A DNA stretch of 64,000 nt, from NCBI RefSeq assembly GCF_001514195.1, contig NZ_KQ948736.1, forward strand, positions 190,895-254,894, written 5' to 3'. Numbering within the stretch: position 1 is the stretch's first letter; each line of letters starts with the position of its first letter. The translations under genes and the position numbers were made by a program. The notes beneath the pieces were generated by a model. That model did not search any database. It had not been told where the DNA came from and saw only the letters and a program-made list of their open reading frames with translations. Source of the stretch: Streptomyces griseorubiginosus. GTDB lineage: Bacteria; Actinomycetota; Actinomycetes; Streptomycetales; Streptomycetaceae. Below are positions 8,930 to 17,977 of this stretch, in pieces.

Positions 8930-9456
8930 CCGCCCCGGCCCGCACCCGTCGCCCCCAGGAAGTGCAGGGGCGTCCGGCGGGGTTGGTGTCGCGGACGGCG
9001 GCGGCCGCCGCGGACCTGCTCGTGGTGCTGGCGATCCTGCTGGCGGCCGAGGCCGGGTACGCCGCGGCCCACCGGCTGCTGGTGGGCCCGCCGTTCGCGT
9101 ACCCCGACCTCGGGCCCGGCGCCACCGCCGCCCTCGGCTGCACGGCCCTCGTCGTCTACCTCACCTGCGGATGGCTCTTCGGCGGGCGCACCGCCGGGGA
9201 CCAGTTGATGGGCCTGCGGGTGACGGACCGTTCGGGGCGGCGGCTCACCTGGGGCACGGCCCTGCTCCGGGCCCTGCTCTGTGTCGCGCTGCCCGTGGGG
9301 CTGTTGTGGATCCCGTTCAGCCGGCGCGGGGCCTCGCTCCAGGACGCGGTGACGGGCAGTGCCGTCGTGCACGACTGGTACGGCCGTACGCGCCACCGTC
9401 CGACGGGTTCACCTTCCGCGGGTGAGGCGCGGGACGCGCGCGGCCGTATGGGATGA
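8926..9456 (+). CDS. RDD family membrane protein
   Basis: A 176-residue protein with three to four hydrophobic segments. The first follows a short basic N-terminus (LVSRTAAAAADLLVVLAILLA, with the Arg and Asp pattern of RDD proteins), and there is the characteristic GRTAGDQLMGLRVTD block near residues 87-101. The function of RDD proteins is poorly defined; some are linked to ion or solute transport. The GTG start at 8926 overlaps the preceding stop by 4 nt, which means translational coupling in the SulP operon. Confidence 0.75.
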   Translation: MTAPARTRRPQEVQGRPAGLVSRTAAAAADLLVVLAILLAAEAGYAAAHRLLVGPPFAYPDLGPGATAALGCTALVVYLTCGWLFGGRTAGDQLMGLRVTDRSGRRLTWGTALLRALLCVALPVGLLWIPFSRRGASLQDAVTGSAVVHDWYGRTRHRPTGSPSAGEARDARGRMG

Positions 9457-9485
9457 ACCCGGGGCGGAGGAAGGGAGAGAAAGTC

Positions 9486-10031
9486 ATGGCGACACTCGGT
9501 CCGGTGCAGTTGCTGACCATCGAGTTCGGCCCCGACGCGGCGTTCGAGGGCCGTGTGCTCCAGGAACTGGCGGTCCTGGAGGGCAAGGGGCAGATACGGG
9601 TCCTGGACGTGCTGTTCCTCCAGAAGGAGATCGACGGCGACACGGTCGGCCTCAACTACGAGGCGGAGGGCATGGGTGAGACCGTCGAGGCGCTGCTCGG
9701 TCTGACGCCCCGCTTCCCGGACGCGACCCGCGGCGCACCGCAGTACGGCCCCGGCACCAGGGCCTACGGGTTCACGCCGCGCGATCTCCGGGCGCTCGCG
9801 GAGGAACTGCTGCCGGGTACGGCGGCGGCCTTCGTGCTGCTGGAGCACCTGTGGGCCAAGCCGCTGCGCGAGGCCATCCGGGACGCGGGCGGTCTGCCCG
9901 TCGCCGAGGGCTTCCTGACACCGCAGGCCCTGGCGCCGGTGGCGGCGGAGCTTCTGGCGACGACCCAGACCGTCGACGACCTGACGGCGGCTCAGCAGGC
10001 CTCCGGGCGACTGACCGCGAGGACGGGGTGA
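9486..10031 (+). CDS. DUF6325-like cytoplasmic protein
   Basis: A 181-residue soluble protein. The ATG at 9486 was chosen over the upstream ATG at 9453 because GGAGG and GGGAG sites lie in front of it and the product then begins MATLGPVQLLTIEFG, the usual start of this Streptomyces family. It shows alternating alpha and beta blocks (VLDVLFLQKEIDGD near 38-51, AAFVLLEHLWAKPLREAI near 106-123), reminiscent of small stress-associated proteins of the DUF1269 type. Function unknown. It follows the RDD gene in the same direction and ends before a strong bidirectional terminator. Confidence 0.65.
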   Translation: MATLGPVQLLTIEFGPDAAFEGRVLQELAVLEGKGQIRVLDVLFLQKEIDGDTVGLNYEAEGMGETVEALLGLTPRFPDATRGAPQYGPGTRAYGFTPRDLRALAEELLPGTAAAFVLLEHLWAKPLREAIRDAGGLPVAEGFLTPQALAPVAAELLATTQTVDDLTAAQQASGRLTARTG

Positions 10032-10060
10032 CGTAGTCGGGTGTGGATGACCCGCACCCG

Positions 10061-10099
10061 CATCTCCGGCCGGGAGGCAGACGCTCCCGGCCGGAGATG
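10061..10099. terminator. Bidirectional terminator between convergent genes
   Basis: A perfect 16-bp inverted repeat (10061-10076 with 10084-10099) has a 7-nt loop. It lies 29 nt after the DUF6325-like gene and 5 nt after the end of the convergent lipid kinase gene, so it can stop transcription from both sides. Confidence 0.85.
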
Positions 10100-10104
10100 T
10101 GCCG

Positions 10105-11436
10105 CTAACGCGAATCCCGCCCCGCAGCCCCGGCACCGCGTCCGCCCCGGGCCAGCCGTGCCACGCGCCGCCAGTCCGCCGGGGCCGCGAGCACCGGCCT
10201 GCCGGGGCGGTGGCGGGGCACGCGGACCCGGAGCGCTCCCGGCTCGGTGCGGCAGACCACGGGGGTCGGCAGCAGGACGTGTTCTCCGTCGATGCCGACC
10301 GCGATGTCGGAGGTGTCCGCGTCCACGACGACCTCGTCGACCCGCAGCCGCATGACGGACCCGGAGCGCTCGCCGCGCACCAGGCGGGCCGCCTGCGCGG
10401 TGTTCGCCACGCGCACGCCCAGCACTCCGAGCAGCCCCGAGTCGAGCCGCTCCCGGCGTCCGGGACGGGCCGCGTCGACCGCCCGCAGATAGGGGTTGTT
10501 GCTGACGAGCAGCGCCTGGAGTCCGCCGACCCACGTGGCGCCGGCCCGCATCCGCAGGCCCGGCGCGTCCTCGCCGGTGAGCAGTCCGGGAAGGGTCCGC
10601 AGGGTCGTGTGCAGCTTGGCGTCGCGGTAGGCGGGGTCGGCGACCACGGAGGCGTACGTCCCGAACGAGGCGTTGTTGACGAACACCCGGTCCGCGGCGA
10701 AGCCGAGGTCCACGGGCTGTTCCACGCCGTCGGTGAGGGCTTCGAGGGCTGCCGCCGGATCGTCCCGGTCGAGACCGAGATCGAGGGCGAAGTGGTTGCG
10801 GGTCCCGGCGGGAATCACCACGAAGGGCAGGTCGTGCCGGGCCGCGACCTCGGCGACCAGGGCCTGGGTGCCGTCGCCGCCGGCCACCGCCAGCAGGTCG
10901 GCTCCCTCGGCCACCGCCTGCCGGGCGAGTTGCACCACGTCCTGGTTCCCGTCGAGCAGCACGACGCGGGCGCCGGCCGACCGGGCCTTCTCCACCAGGC
11001 CGAAGCGTCCCACCTTGCCGCCGCCGGAGCGGGGGTTCATCACGACCCAGGGGTCGCGCGGTGCCGGTGCCCGCCGGGCCGGGGAGCGCGGGGGTGCGAG
11101 GGCCGTACGTGCCGAGGCGACGGCCAGCACCCACAGGACCAGGGACAGACAGGCCGGGCCCAGCATGCCCGACGCGGCGTACAGGGAGAGCACGGTGAGC
11201 GGCGCGGCCACCGACAGCACCAGCCCGAGCACGCGCAGCGCGCCGGTGTGGGCCAGCGTCCACCACACCCCTACGGCGGCGACCGCCAGTCCGGCGATGC
11301 CCACGAGAGCCCACAGCACACTGCGCAGTCCGGCCACCAGAAGCGGCACCAGGACGCTGCACAGCAGGGCGAGGAGGGCGAGGCGGGCCCGGAGGACGCT
11401 GCCGGTGCGTGCACCGTCGCGTTGCTGCCGTTCCAT
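10105..11436 (-). CDS. Diacylglycerol/lipid kinase family protein with N-terminal membrane domain
   Basis: A 443-residue protein. The first about 110 residues contain four hydrophobic helices. The C-terminal part is a DAGK catalytic domain, with the nucleotide-binding start WVVMNPRSGGGKVGRF near residues 127-142, the GGDGT signature (in AVAGGDGTQALVAEVA near 193-208) and the IPAGTRNHFALDLGL block. Such enzymes phosphorylate diacylglycerol or related lipids at the membrane. The membrane domain makes it longer than the roughly 300-residue soluble DgkB type. The ATG at 11436 was used. The neighbours on the same strand are small membrane proteins of a general stress-type cluster. Confidence 0.8.
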   Translation of the reverse strand: MERQQRDGARTGSVLRARLALLALLCSVLVPLLVAGLRSVLWALVGIAGLAVAAVGVWWTLAHTGALRVLGLVLSVAAPLTVLSLYAASGMLGPACLSLVLWVLAVASARTALAPPRSPARRAPAPRDPWVVMNPRSGGGKVGRFGLVEKARSAGARVVLLDGNQDVVQLARQAVAEGADLLAVAGGDGTQALVAEVAARHDLPFVVIPAGTRNHFALDLGLDRDDPAAALEALTDGVEQPVDLGFAADRVFVNNASFGTYASVVADPAYRDAKLHTTLRTLPGLLTGEDAPGLRMRAGATWVGGLQALLVSNNPYLRAVDAARPGRRERLDSGLLGVLGVRVANTAQAARLVRGERSGSVMRLRVDEVVVDADTSDIAVGIDGEHVLLPTPVVCRTEPGALRVRVPRHRPGRPVLAAPADWRRVARLARGGRGAGAAGRDSR

Positions 11437-11494
11437 GTCCTCGCCCTCCCTCCCGGCGCGGCCCTCACCCGGAGGCCACGCACTCGACGGGTCG

Positions 11495-11941
11495 TCACAT
11501 GTCGCGTCCGGGACGCTCGAAGGGCTCGAAGGAGTCGTCGCGCCGGACCGTGCACAGGGCCCAGATGATGAACCCGGACATCGCGATCATCACGATCGAC
11601 CAGGCCGGGTAGTACGGCAGGGAGAGGAAGTTGGCGATGATGATGAGTCCGGCGATGGCCACGCCGGCCACGCGCGCCCAGGTGGCCGCGCGGAAGAGGC
11701 CGAGGCTCACCAGCACGCCCACGACTCCCAGCGCGAGGTGGATCCAGCCCCAGCTGGTGAGGTCGAACTCGAAGACGTAGTTGCGCGTCGTGACGAAGAC
11801 GTCGTCCTCGGCGATGGCCATGATGCCCCGGAAGATGTCGAGCACTCCGGCGAGCATCAGCATGACGGCCGCGAAGACCGTCGTGCCGGCGGCCCAGCCC
11901 TGCTTGGCCGTGGTGCGGTGCGTGGTGTGTGTGGCGGTCAT
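11495..11941 (-). CDS. DUF7144 family small membrane protein
   Basis: A 148-residue protein with four hydrophobic segments. The order is typical for the family: GTTVFAAVMLMLAGVLDIFRGI first, a polar part with FVTTRNYVFEFDLTSWGWIHLALG, then two more helices and a charged C-terminus. Function unknown. The ATG at 11941 (MTATHTTHRT) was chosen because an AGGGG site lies close by; a longer frame to 11998 overlaps the stop of the upstream gene. The upstream SHOCT gene ends 31 nt before, so they are probably cotranscribed. Confidence 0.75.
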   Translation of the reverse strand: MTATHTTHRTTAKQGWAAGTTVFAAVMLMLAGVLDIFRGIMAIAEDDVFVTTRNYVFEFDLTSWGWIHLALGVVGVLVSLGLFRAATWARVAGVAIAGLIIIANFLSLPYYPAWSIVMIAMSGFIIWALCTVRRDDSFEPFERPGRDM

Positions 11942-11972
11942 CCTGACCCCTCGTTTCGATCGTTCGGTGTGC

Positions 11973-12440
11973 TCAGTGCCGGGAGCCGGCGCCGACACCG
12001 GTGGAGGCGGTCCCCGAACCGTGGCCGCTCAGGACGAGGCTCTTGGCCCGGGCGAACTCCTCGTCGGTGATGTCGCCCTTGGCCCGGATCTCCGACAGCT
12101 TGGCGAGTTCGTCGACACTGCTGGTTCCGCCGCCGCCCTTGGCGGTCTCGCGGATGTAGGAGTCGAAGGCCTGCTGCTGCGCCCGTGCCTGTGCGACTTC
12201 ACGGCGTCCCATGTTCTTGCCGCGGGCGATGATGTACACGAAGACGCCCAGGAAGGGCAGGACGATCGTGAACACCAGCCAGCCGGCCTTGGCCCAGCCG
12301 CTCATGGCGTCGTCGCGGAAGATGTCGACGACGATCCGGAAGAGCAGGACGAACCACATGATCCACAGGAAGAACCAGAGCATCGACCAGAAGACGCTCA
12401 GCAGCGGGTAGTCGTACGCGAGGTACGTGGACTCGCTCAT
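11973..12440 (-). CDS. SHOCT domain membrane protein
   Basis: A 155-residue protein. The N-terminal half has two membrane helices (FWSMLWFFLWIMWFVLLFRIV and AGWLVFTIVLPFLGVFVYII), resembling the phospholipase-D-nuclease N-terminal segment. A polar linker follows, then a short C-terminal SHOCT module (SSVDELAKLSEIRAKGDIT, DEEFARAKSLVL). SHOCT modules are thought to mediate oligomerisation. The ATG at 12440 has GGAGGAGAG just upstream. It starts 1 nt after the stop of the broken YihY gene, so the genes were once coupled. Confidence 0.8.
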   Translation of the reverse strand: MSESTYLAYDYPLLSVFWSMLWFFLWIMWFVLLFRIVVDIFRDDAMSGWAKAGWLVFTIVLPFLGVFVYIIARGKNMGRREVAQARAQQQAFDSYIRETAKGGGGTSSVDELAKLSEIRAKGDITDEEFARAKSLVLSGHGSGTASTGVGAGSRH

Positions 12441-12441
12441 G

Positions 12442-13415
12442 TCACTCTCCTCCGTCCGGGGCCTTGGCCCGGCCGCCTGTCTGTGCGTTCTCAGCGTGCC
12501 CACGGCAAGGAGCCGACGGCTTCACCCGGCGCGGGTGAGCGGGTGACCGGGCCAGGGCACGGTCCGGGGGGCGGAAGAGCGGGGCGGAGGCCTTCCGGTA
12601 CCAGGCGCCGGTGGCGACGACCTCCCCCGCGGCCAGGCCCGACACGGCGACGAGGAAGACGCCGATCAGCCAGGACAGGAAGGTGAAGACGGGGCCCAGC
12701 GGGCCGAACTCGGCGAGGCTGCGCTCCATCGCGGTGGGCAGCACCAGCCGGGCCACCCCGCTCAGCGCGACCGTGCCGGTCCCGGCGAGCATCGCGCCCG
12801 GCAGCAGGCTCTGCCAGCCGATCCGGCCGCCCAGGAAGAGGTGCTGGGACCACCACCACAGCAGCGTCGTCGACAGCAGGGACATCGTCAGACCGACGGC
12901 GGGACCGGCCCCGAACCCGTCGCGCACCGGCGCCTGGGTCAGCAGGAACACCAGCCACACCACCAGCCACAGGGGCCGGCGCCAGACCGCGGCCCGCAGC
13001 GGCGCCCGGGGCAGCCGCCGGCAGCGTTCGAACACGGCTTGCAGCGCCCGGCTGAACGCGGTGGCGGACGCCAGGGCGACGAGCACCCCCAGGACACCGA
13101 CGGAGTCCCGGGTCGGGCCGGTGGCCTCGTAGGTCCGGCGCACCTCGTCGAGCGTGTCGCCCCGCACTCCGAGCACCGAGCGCAGGGAGTCGGCCAGCAG
13201 GTCCTGCACGGCGGGAGGGGCGAACGCGGCCACCGTCATGAGCAGCGGGAGCGCGGCGAGGAAGGCCTGGCCGCCAGCCGCATGGCGCCCTCGACCACGT
13301 TGAGCGCCGACAGGCGGGGCAGGAACCGGACCAGTGCGCTGGACCGTACGCTCGCCACGACCCGTGCGGCGCGGGCCCCGCGTGCCGGGCGGACCGGATC
13401 GGCGTTCCTGGTCAT
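12442..13415 (-). pseudogene. YihY/BrkB family membrane protein, broken by a frameshift
   Basis: The reading frame from ATG 13415 gives MTRNADPVRPARG and continues as ALVRFLPRLSALNVVEG and AMRLAA, then runs into RPSSPRS and a stop. The neighbouring frame picks up at once with QAFLAALPLLMTVAAFAPP and continues through a full YihY/BrkB body with five or six hydrophobic segments to a stop at 12442. The join is near 13268-13278, where the expected RLAAQAF needs one more C (GCC CAG instead of GCCAG). A single-base deletion therefore splits the gene. It may be real inactivation or a sequencing error. The intact protein would have about 324 residues. Confidence 0.75.
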
Positions 13416-13480
13416 GGCTCACCCGGCGCCCTGGCTCACGCGGCCGCGTGCCCCGGTCGGTGGGGCGTGTCGGGTCCCGG

Positions 13481-14812
13481 TCAGTCGGGCGGGTCGGGCG
13501 CCGGTTGTGCTGCGGCGAGCACCGCGATGATCGCCGGCACCACCAGGACCAGCACCAGGACGAGGGCCACCGCGCCGACGGTGGGGTGGTTCCACAGGAC
13601 GAGAGCCAGGGCACCGGCCCCGATGACGATCCCGGTGGTCCACTTCTGGTGGGCGGCGAGCCAGTGCCCGGTGAGCCCGGTGGTCACCCCCGCGCGGCGC
13701 AGCGTGTTCCCGGCGCCCGCGGCCCCCCGCCCGGCGAGCGCGCGCACTCCGCGGGCGACCCGGCCGGGGCCGTAGAGGTAGGCGGTGAGGGCCGTGAGGA
13801 GGCAGACGACGAGCAGGGTGCGGGCGCTCGCGCGCAGGAAGCGGAGGAAGGTGTCGAAGATCGCCGCGGCGGCGTCGGGCGGCAGGGTCGTCGCGGGCAC
13901 GGAGTCCAGGTAGACACGCCGCAGCACGACGAGCGCGACCAGCACCACCACCGTCGTCACACCCACGCCGAGCGCGGTGATCATCACCATCACCCGGTGT
14001 GCGGGGGCGACCCACACGGCGAGGGCGGCGATGGCGAGCGTCAGGACGGGCAGCCAGGTGCCGACGACGTCCAGCAGGCGCATGCCGTCCTGGGCCTTGG
14101 CGAGCTGTTCGGTACGGAACAGTGTGACGGTGCGGTCGCTGTCCGGGATGGCGGCGGCCTTCTCGAAGCCGGCGTCGACGAGCCGCTGCCGCACCTGGTC
14201 GACCACGGCGCCGATGTCCAGCTGCACCGTGTCCCCCTCGGCCTGCACCGCGCCCTGGCGGTCGCCGGTGAGCATGTTCACCACGGTGGCGTGGGCCCGC
14301 CGGTTGGCGCCCTCCCAGGCCTGCCGGAAGAGCTCGCTGGTGACCGCGCGCGTCACGGTGCGTTCCACGACGGAGTGCACCGCGGAGCGCAGCGGGGCGG
14401 TGAGGGACTTCGAGCCCTCGACGACGCGCGGCGGGGCCCCGTTGTCCGACAGCGTCTTGGTGAGCGCGGCCGTGATGGCCTCCACGTCGACCTGGGCCAC
14501 CACCCGGTCGGTCAGCCGGTCGATCACGACGCCCTGCACGGCCGGGTCCGAGGCAAGCGGGGCGACGGTCTGCACGTACCGGTCGGTGTCGGCGACCTGG
14601 TCGTGCACCCAGGTCGCGACGAGGGCCAGCGGTGCGAGCAGGAGCGTGAGGACCAGGAGGACGGTGGCGCCCGCGTAGCGCGCTCGGCGGTGCCTCACCG
14701 TCGCGGCGCGGCGCAGTCGCTGGTACTCGGCGTGCTCGTCCGCGGTCAGGGCGTGGCCGGTGCCTCCGGATGCGTCGCCGCCCGGCGTGCCGGGGGTCGA
14801 GGCGGGGTTCAT
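13481..14812 (-). CDS. Integral membrane protein of unknown function
   Basis: A 443-residue protein. The charged N-terminus (with LTADEHAEYQRLRRAA) is followed by one helix (TVLLVLTLLLAPLALVATWV), a large extracellular region of about 190 residues (repeated DRL, VVA, ATVVNMLTG, LFRTEQLAKAQ blocks) and then a C-terminal group of four or five helices. This layout is seen in uncharacterised actinobacterial membrane proteins. The ATG at 14812 (MNPASTP) has GGAG upstream; an ATG at 14866 is also open but overlaps the HdeD-like gene. No enzymatic motif is visible. Confidence 0.7.
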   Translation of the reverse strand: MNPASTPGTPGGDASGGTGHALTADEHAEYQRLRRAATVRHRRARYAGATVLLVLTLLLAPLALVATWVHDQVADTDRYVQTVAPLASDPAVQGVVIDRLTDRVVAQVDVEAITAALTKTLSDNGAPPRVVEGSKSLTAPLRSAVHSVVERTVTRAVTSELFRQAWEGANRRAHATVVNMLTGDRQGAVQAEGDTVQLDIGAVVDQVRQRLVDAGFEKAAAIPDSDRTVTLFRTEQLAKAQDGMRLLDVVGTWLPVLTLAIAALAVWVAPAHRVMVMITALGVGVTTVVVLVALVVLRRVYLDSVPATTLPPDAAAAIFDTFLRFLRASARTLLVVCLLTALTAYLYGPGRVARGVRALAGRGAAGAGNTLRRAGVTTGLTGHWLAAHQKWTTGIVIGAGALALVLWNHPTVGAVALVLVLVLVVPAIIAVLAAAQPAPDPPD

Positions 14813-14846
14813 GGGGGCTCCCTCGTCGGAGCGGCCGGGCTCGTTC

Positions 14847-15521
14847 TCAGGCGTCCGCCGGTTCATGGCGGTCCGTGATGCCCGACCGGCGCAGTGCGGC
14901 CCGCCAGGCGAGGGCGAGGACCAGCTCGAACAGGCCGAGCAGCACGAGCCACAGTCCGAGCAGCCGGGTCAGCGCCCGCGCCGACTCGGTAGGCAGGGCC
15001 AGCACCACGATCCCGGCGACGATGCCGATCACGGCCGCGCCCAGCACGAAGGCGCGGTGCGGCAGGTCCTCGGCGGTGATCGCCGTGTAGAGGGTGAGGA
15101 TGCCGGTCACGAGCCAGACGACCCCGACGATGAGCGAGAGGGCGGCGATGGTCTGGAGCGGATTGCGCAGGCACAGCACGCCGGCGAGGACGTACAGCAC
15201 GGCCATGATCAGGCCGAGGAGCCGTTCGCCGGGGGCGTGCCAGGCGAAGACGGAGACGAACCGGAACGAGCCGGCGACCAGCAGGTACAGGCCGATCAGG
15301 ACGGCGAGGACGTGCAGGGTCTCGTCCGGCCACACCAGGACGAGGATGCCGGGCACGAGTGTGGCGATCGCGGATCCGAGGATCCAGGTCCAGGAACGGC
15401 CGAGCCGCTCCAGTACGTCCGCTCCGGCGGCCGTGCCTCCGGGGCTGCCGCCGTGGGTGCTGCCCCCGTAGGGGTCCTGGTCCGTCGCGGTGTGTGGTGC
15501 CGGGCCCCGCTGCGTGGTCAT
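14847..15521 (-). CDS. HdeD family (DUF308) membrane protein
   Basis: A 224-residue protein. After a polar N-terminus of about 45 residues come six short hydrophobic helices in the DUF308 pattern: SAIATLVPGILVLVWPDETL, then LIGLYLLVAGSFRFV, LLGLIMAVLYVLAGVL and a final WLVLLGLFELVLALAWR. HdeD proteins are associated with acid resistance in enterobacteria; the role in Streptomyces is unknown. The ATG at 15521 has GAGGAGAAG upstream. It is the first gene of a minus-strand group running down to 11495. Confidence 0.8.
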   Translation of the reverse strand: MTTQRGPAPHTATDQDPYGGSTHGGSPGGTAAGADVLERLGRSWTWILGSAIATLVPGILVLVWPDETLHVLAVLIGLYLLVAGSFRFVSVFAWHAPGERLLGLIMAVLYVLAGVLCLRNPLQTIAALSLIVGVVWLVTGILTLYTAITAEDLPHRAFVLGAAVIGIVAGIVVLALPTESARALTRLLGLWLVLLGLFELVLALAWRAALRRSGITDRHEPADA

Positions 15522-15860
15522 GGCTTCTCCTCGCCCGCTCGAACGGGTCGTCCCCCGCACCGCCGGAGCGGTGCGGGGCCCCTCACGCGGCCAGCGTCCC
15601 GCGTACCGCCGGTGCCCGGGTCACCCGTCGGGGGTGATCCGCGGTTGCGGCTGTGCGGGTGGGCTGGGAACGAGGTCGTACGCCGGCCCGGCGGCGGCCC
15701 GGACGAAGAGGGACGAGATGAGCGCTCCCCCGAGCGCCCGGACGGAGCACCGCCCGGCCGGGTCCGGCGGGCGGTGTGCGAGGCCGTCGCCCGCACCGTG
15801 CGGGTGCGCGGCCCACCGGTCGTGGTGCGGCCTCTCGTCTACGATCCAGGAGGTCCAGCC
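15522..15860. promoter_or_regulatory. Divergent intergenic region with hairpin
   Basis: This 339-nt gap separates the HdeD-like and DUF2252 genes. A perfect 11-bp stem (CCCCGCACCGC with its complement, 15553-15578) with a 4-nt loop lies 32 nt upstream of the HdeD-like start and would sit in its 5' leader. TACGAT at 15840-15845 could be a -10 box for DUF2252, but its spacing to the ATG is short and it has no clear -35. Confidence 0.4.
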
Positions 15861-17270
15861 ATGACCGTACCGAACTCCTCGACGGTCCTTCTGTCGCCCT
15901 CGGAACGGGCGGCGATCGGCAGGAACGCCCGCGCCCGCGTGCCCCGTTCGAGCCACGGCTTCTTCGAGGCGGACTCGGCGCGGTTCGACCCGATCGAGGT
16001 GATAGAGCGTCAGTCCGCCACGCGGGTGCCGGAGTTGGTGCCGATCCGCTACGGGCGGATGCTCGAGTCGCCCTTCCGTTTCTACCGTGGCGCGGCGGCC
16101 ATCATGGCGGCCGACCTGGGTGCCGCCCCCAACACGGGGCTGCGGGTGCAGTTGTGCGGGGACGCGCATCTGCTGAACTTCCGGCTGCTGGCCTCGCCGG
16201 AGCGTCATCTGGTCTTCGACATCAACGACTTCGACGAGACGCATCCCGGCCCCTTCGAATGGGACGTGAAGCGGCTGGCGGCCAGTTTCGCCATCGCGGC
16301 CCGCGCCAACGGCTTCTCCCTCAAGGAGCAGAACACCATCGTGCGGACGTGCGTCCGCTCCTACCGCCGGCGGATGCGCGACTTCGCGGGGATGCGCACC
16401 CTGGACATCTGGTACGCCCAGGACGACGTCGACCACCTGCGCGCGCTGCTGGCGTCCTCGATGGACAAGAAGGCCAGGCGCCGTACCGCGCGGGCCACCG
16501 AGCAGGCCCGTACCCGCACCCACCTGCAGGCCTTCGCGAAGCTCACGCGGAACACCCCCGAGGGCCGCCGGATCGCCGCCGACCCGCCGCTGATCACACC
16601 GCTGAGGGATCTGCTGGCCTACGCGGCGGACAACCAGCAGGAGAAGGAGCTCCAGACCGTTCTGGAGGAGTACGCGCGCACCCTGCCGTCCGAACGGCAG
16701 CACCTGTTGCACCACTTCCACCTGGTGGACATGGCCCGCAAGGTGGTCGGGGTGGGCAGTGTCGGCACCCGCTGCTGGATCCTGCTCCTGCTGGGCAGGA
16801 ACGACGACGACCCGCTGCTCCTCCAGGCCAAGGAGGCGCAGGAGTCGGTCCTGGCCGCGCAGACCGGCGCGGACCGCTTCGACAACCAGGGCCGGCGGGT
16901 CGTCGACGGCCAGCGTCTGATCCAGACGACCAGTGACATCTTCCTCGGCTGGACCCATGTGACGGGCATCGACGGGGTCGAACGCGACTTCTACGTACGG
17001 CAGTTGCGGGACTGGAAGGGCATCGCCCGGCCGGAGATTATGGACCCCGCGATGCTCGCCCTGTTCGCCCGGGTGTGCGGCGCCTCGCTGGCCCGAGCCC
17101 ACGCGCGCTCCGGCGACCCGATCGCCATCGCCGCCTACCTGGGCTCCGGCAACCGCTTCGACCAGGCCCTCACCGGCTACGCCCAGTCCTACGCCGACCA
17201 GAACGAACGGGACTTCGAAGCACTGGGCGCCGCGGTCCGCTCGGGCCGGGTACAGGCGGAGACGCTTTGA
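15861..17270 (+). CDS. DUF2252 family protein
   Basis: A 469-residue soluble protein. It has the kinase-like hallmarks of DUF2252: FYRGAAAIMAADL near residue 75, the LCGDAHLLNFRLLASPERH block near 98-116, FDINDFDETHPGPFEWDVKR near 119-138 and a downstream VGSVGTRCWILLLLG near 298-312. The family resembles aminoglycoside phosphotransferase folds, with GDAHLLNF matching the catalytic HGD-type loop, but no substrate is established. The ATG at 15861 has AGGAGGT 8 nt upstream. It stands alone. Confidence 0.8.
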   Translation: MTVPNSSTVLLSPSERAAIGRNARARVPRSSHGFFEADSARFDPIEVIERQSATRVPELVPIRYGRMLESPFRFYRGAAAIMAADLGAAPNTGLRVQLCGDAHLLNFRLLASPERHLVFDINDFDETHPGPFEWDVKRLAASFAIAARANGFSLKEQNTIVRTCVRSYRRRMRDFAGMRTLDIWYAQDDVDHLRALLASSMDKKARRRTARATEQARTRTHLQAFAKLTRNTPEGRRIAADPPLITPLRDLLAYAADNQQEKELQTVLEEYARTLPSERQHLLHHFHLVDMARKVVGVGSVGTRCWILLLLGRNDDDPLLLQAKEAQESVLAAQTGADRFDNQGRRVVDGQRLIQTTSDIFLGWTHVTGIDGVERDFYVRQLRDWKGIARPEIMDPAMLALFARVCGASLARAHARSGDPIAIAAYLGSGNRFDQALTGYAQSYADQNERDFEALGAAVRSGRVQAETL

Positions 17271-17977
17271 CCAGAGGGATCGACAGCCGGCGCGGCTGCT
17301 CTGCGGTGCTTGGGGCGGGGGACGGCTGTGTGTGCGGTGCTTGGGGGCGGGAGAACGGCTGTGCGTGTGGTGCCTGTGGGAGTCGGGAGACGGCTGTGTG
17401 TGCGAAGCCGTGTGGTCCGGGAACGGGCGCGGGAGGCTCGCGGGCGGTGGGCGAGCGCGATGGGTCGCGGGCCCCCGGGATGGCGTGAGGCAGTGGCCGA
17501 CGTGCGTTCGCGGGCCGGTGCGACTGAGGGGCACCGGATGCCGGCGAGGGGCCGTTCCGGCTGACCGGCGCCGTGCGCCCGCGGGGGGCCGGTACGGCTT
17601 CTGGCTCACGCACGTTGACGATCGGCCGGGGCTGCGGACTGGCCCCGCACCCTCGGGGGCCTATGCCGCGAACGGCCCCCGCGTGCTGACGGCGGGCCGT
17701 TCCGGCTGACCAGCCCCGGGCGCCCACGTGGGGCCGGTACAGCTGACGGCCCCCGCGCGATGACGGTCGGCCGGGGCCGCGGACTGGGTCCGTGTGCTGA
17801 CGGCGGGCCGTTCTGGCTGAAGGGCCCCGCACGTTGACGGTCGGCCGGGGCCGGCGGACTGGTCCCGCGTGCCGTCGGGGGGCCGGTGCCGTGGGCGGGC
17901 CCGTGCGCCAGCCGGCGGCCCCGGGGGGCGGGCCCGTGTGCCGGCCGGCGGCCACGGCGGCCCCGGGGACCGCGGTG
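17271..17977. repeat. Non-coding stretch with degenerate direct repeats
   Basis: About 700 nt without a credible gene. From 17551 a unit beginning GCCGTTCCGGCTGACC repeats at 17696 (offset 145 nt) and, shortened, at 17807 (offset 111 nt). Within it a block ending CGGCCGGGGC.GCGGACTGG occurs at 17613, 17758 and 17832. A second family, built around GGTGCTTGGGG and GACGGCTGTGTGTGCG, occupies about 17300-17405. Long open frames through here (for example on the minus strand to 17955) are Pro/Arg-rich translations of the repeats. Confidence 0.65.

Noticed and set aside
17170-17955. Minus-strand frame of 261 codons in the repeat stretch
   Set aside because: The product consists of Pro/Arg/Ala repeats that follow the DNA repeats and it overlaps the DUF2252 gene end.
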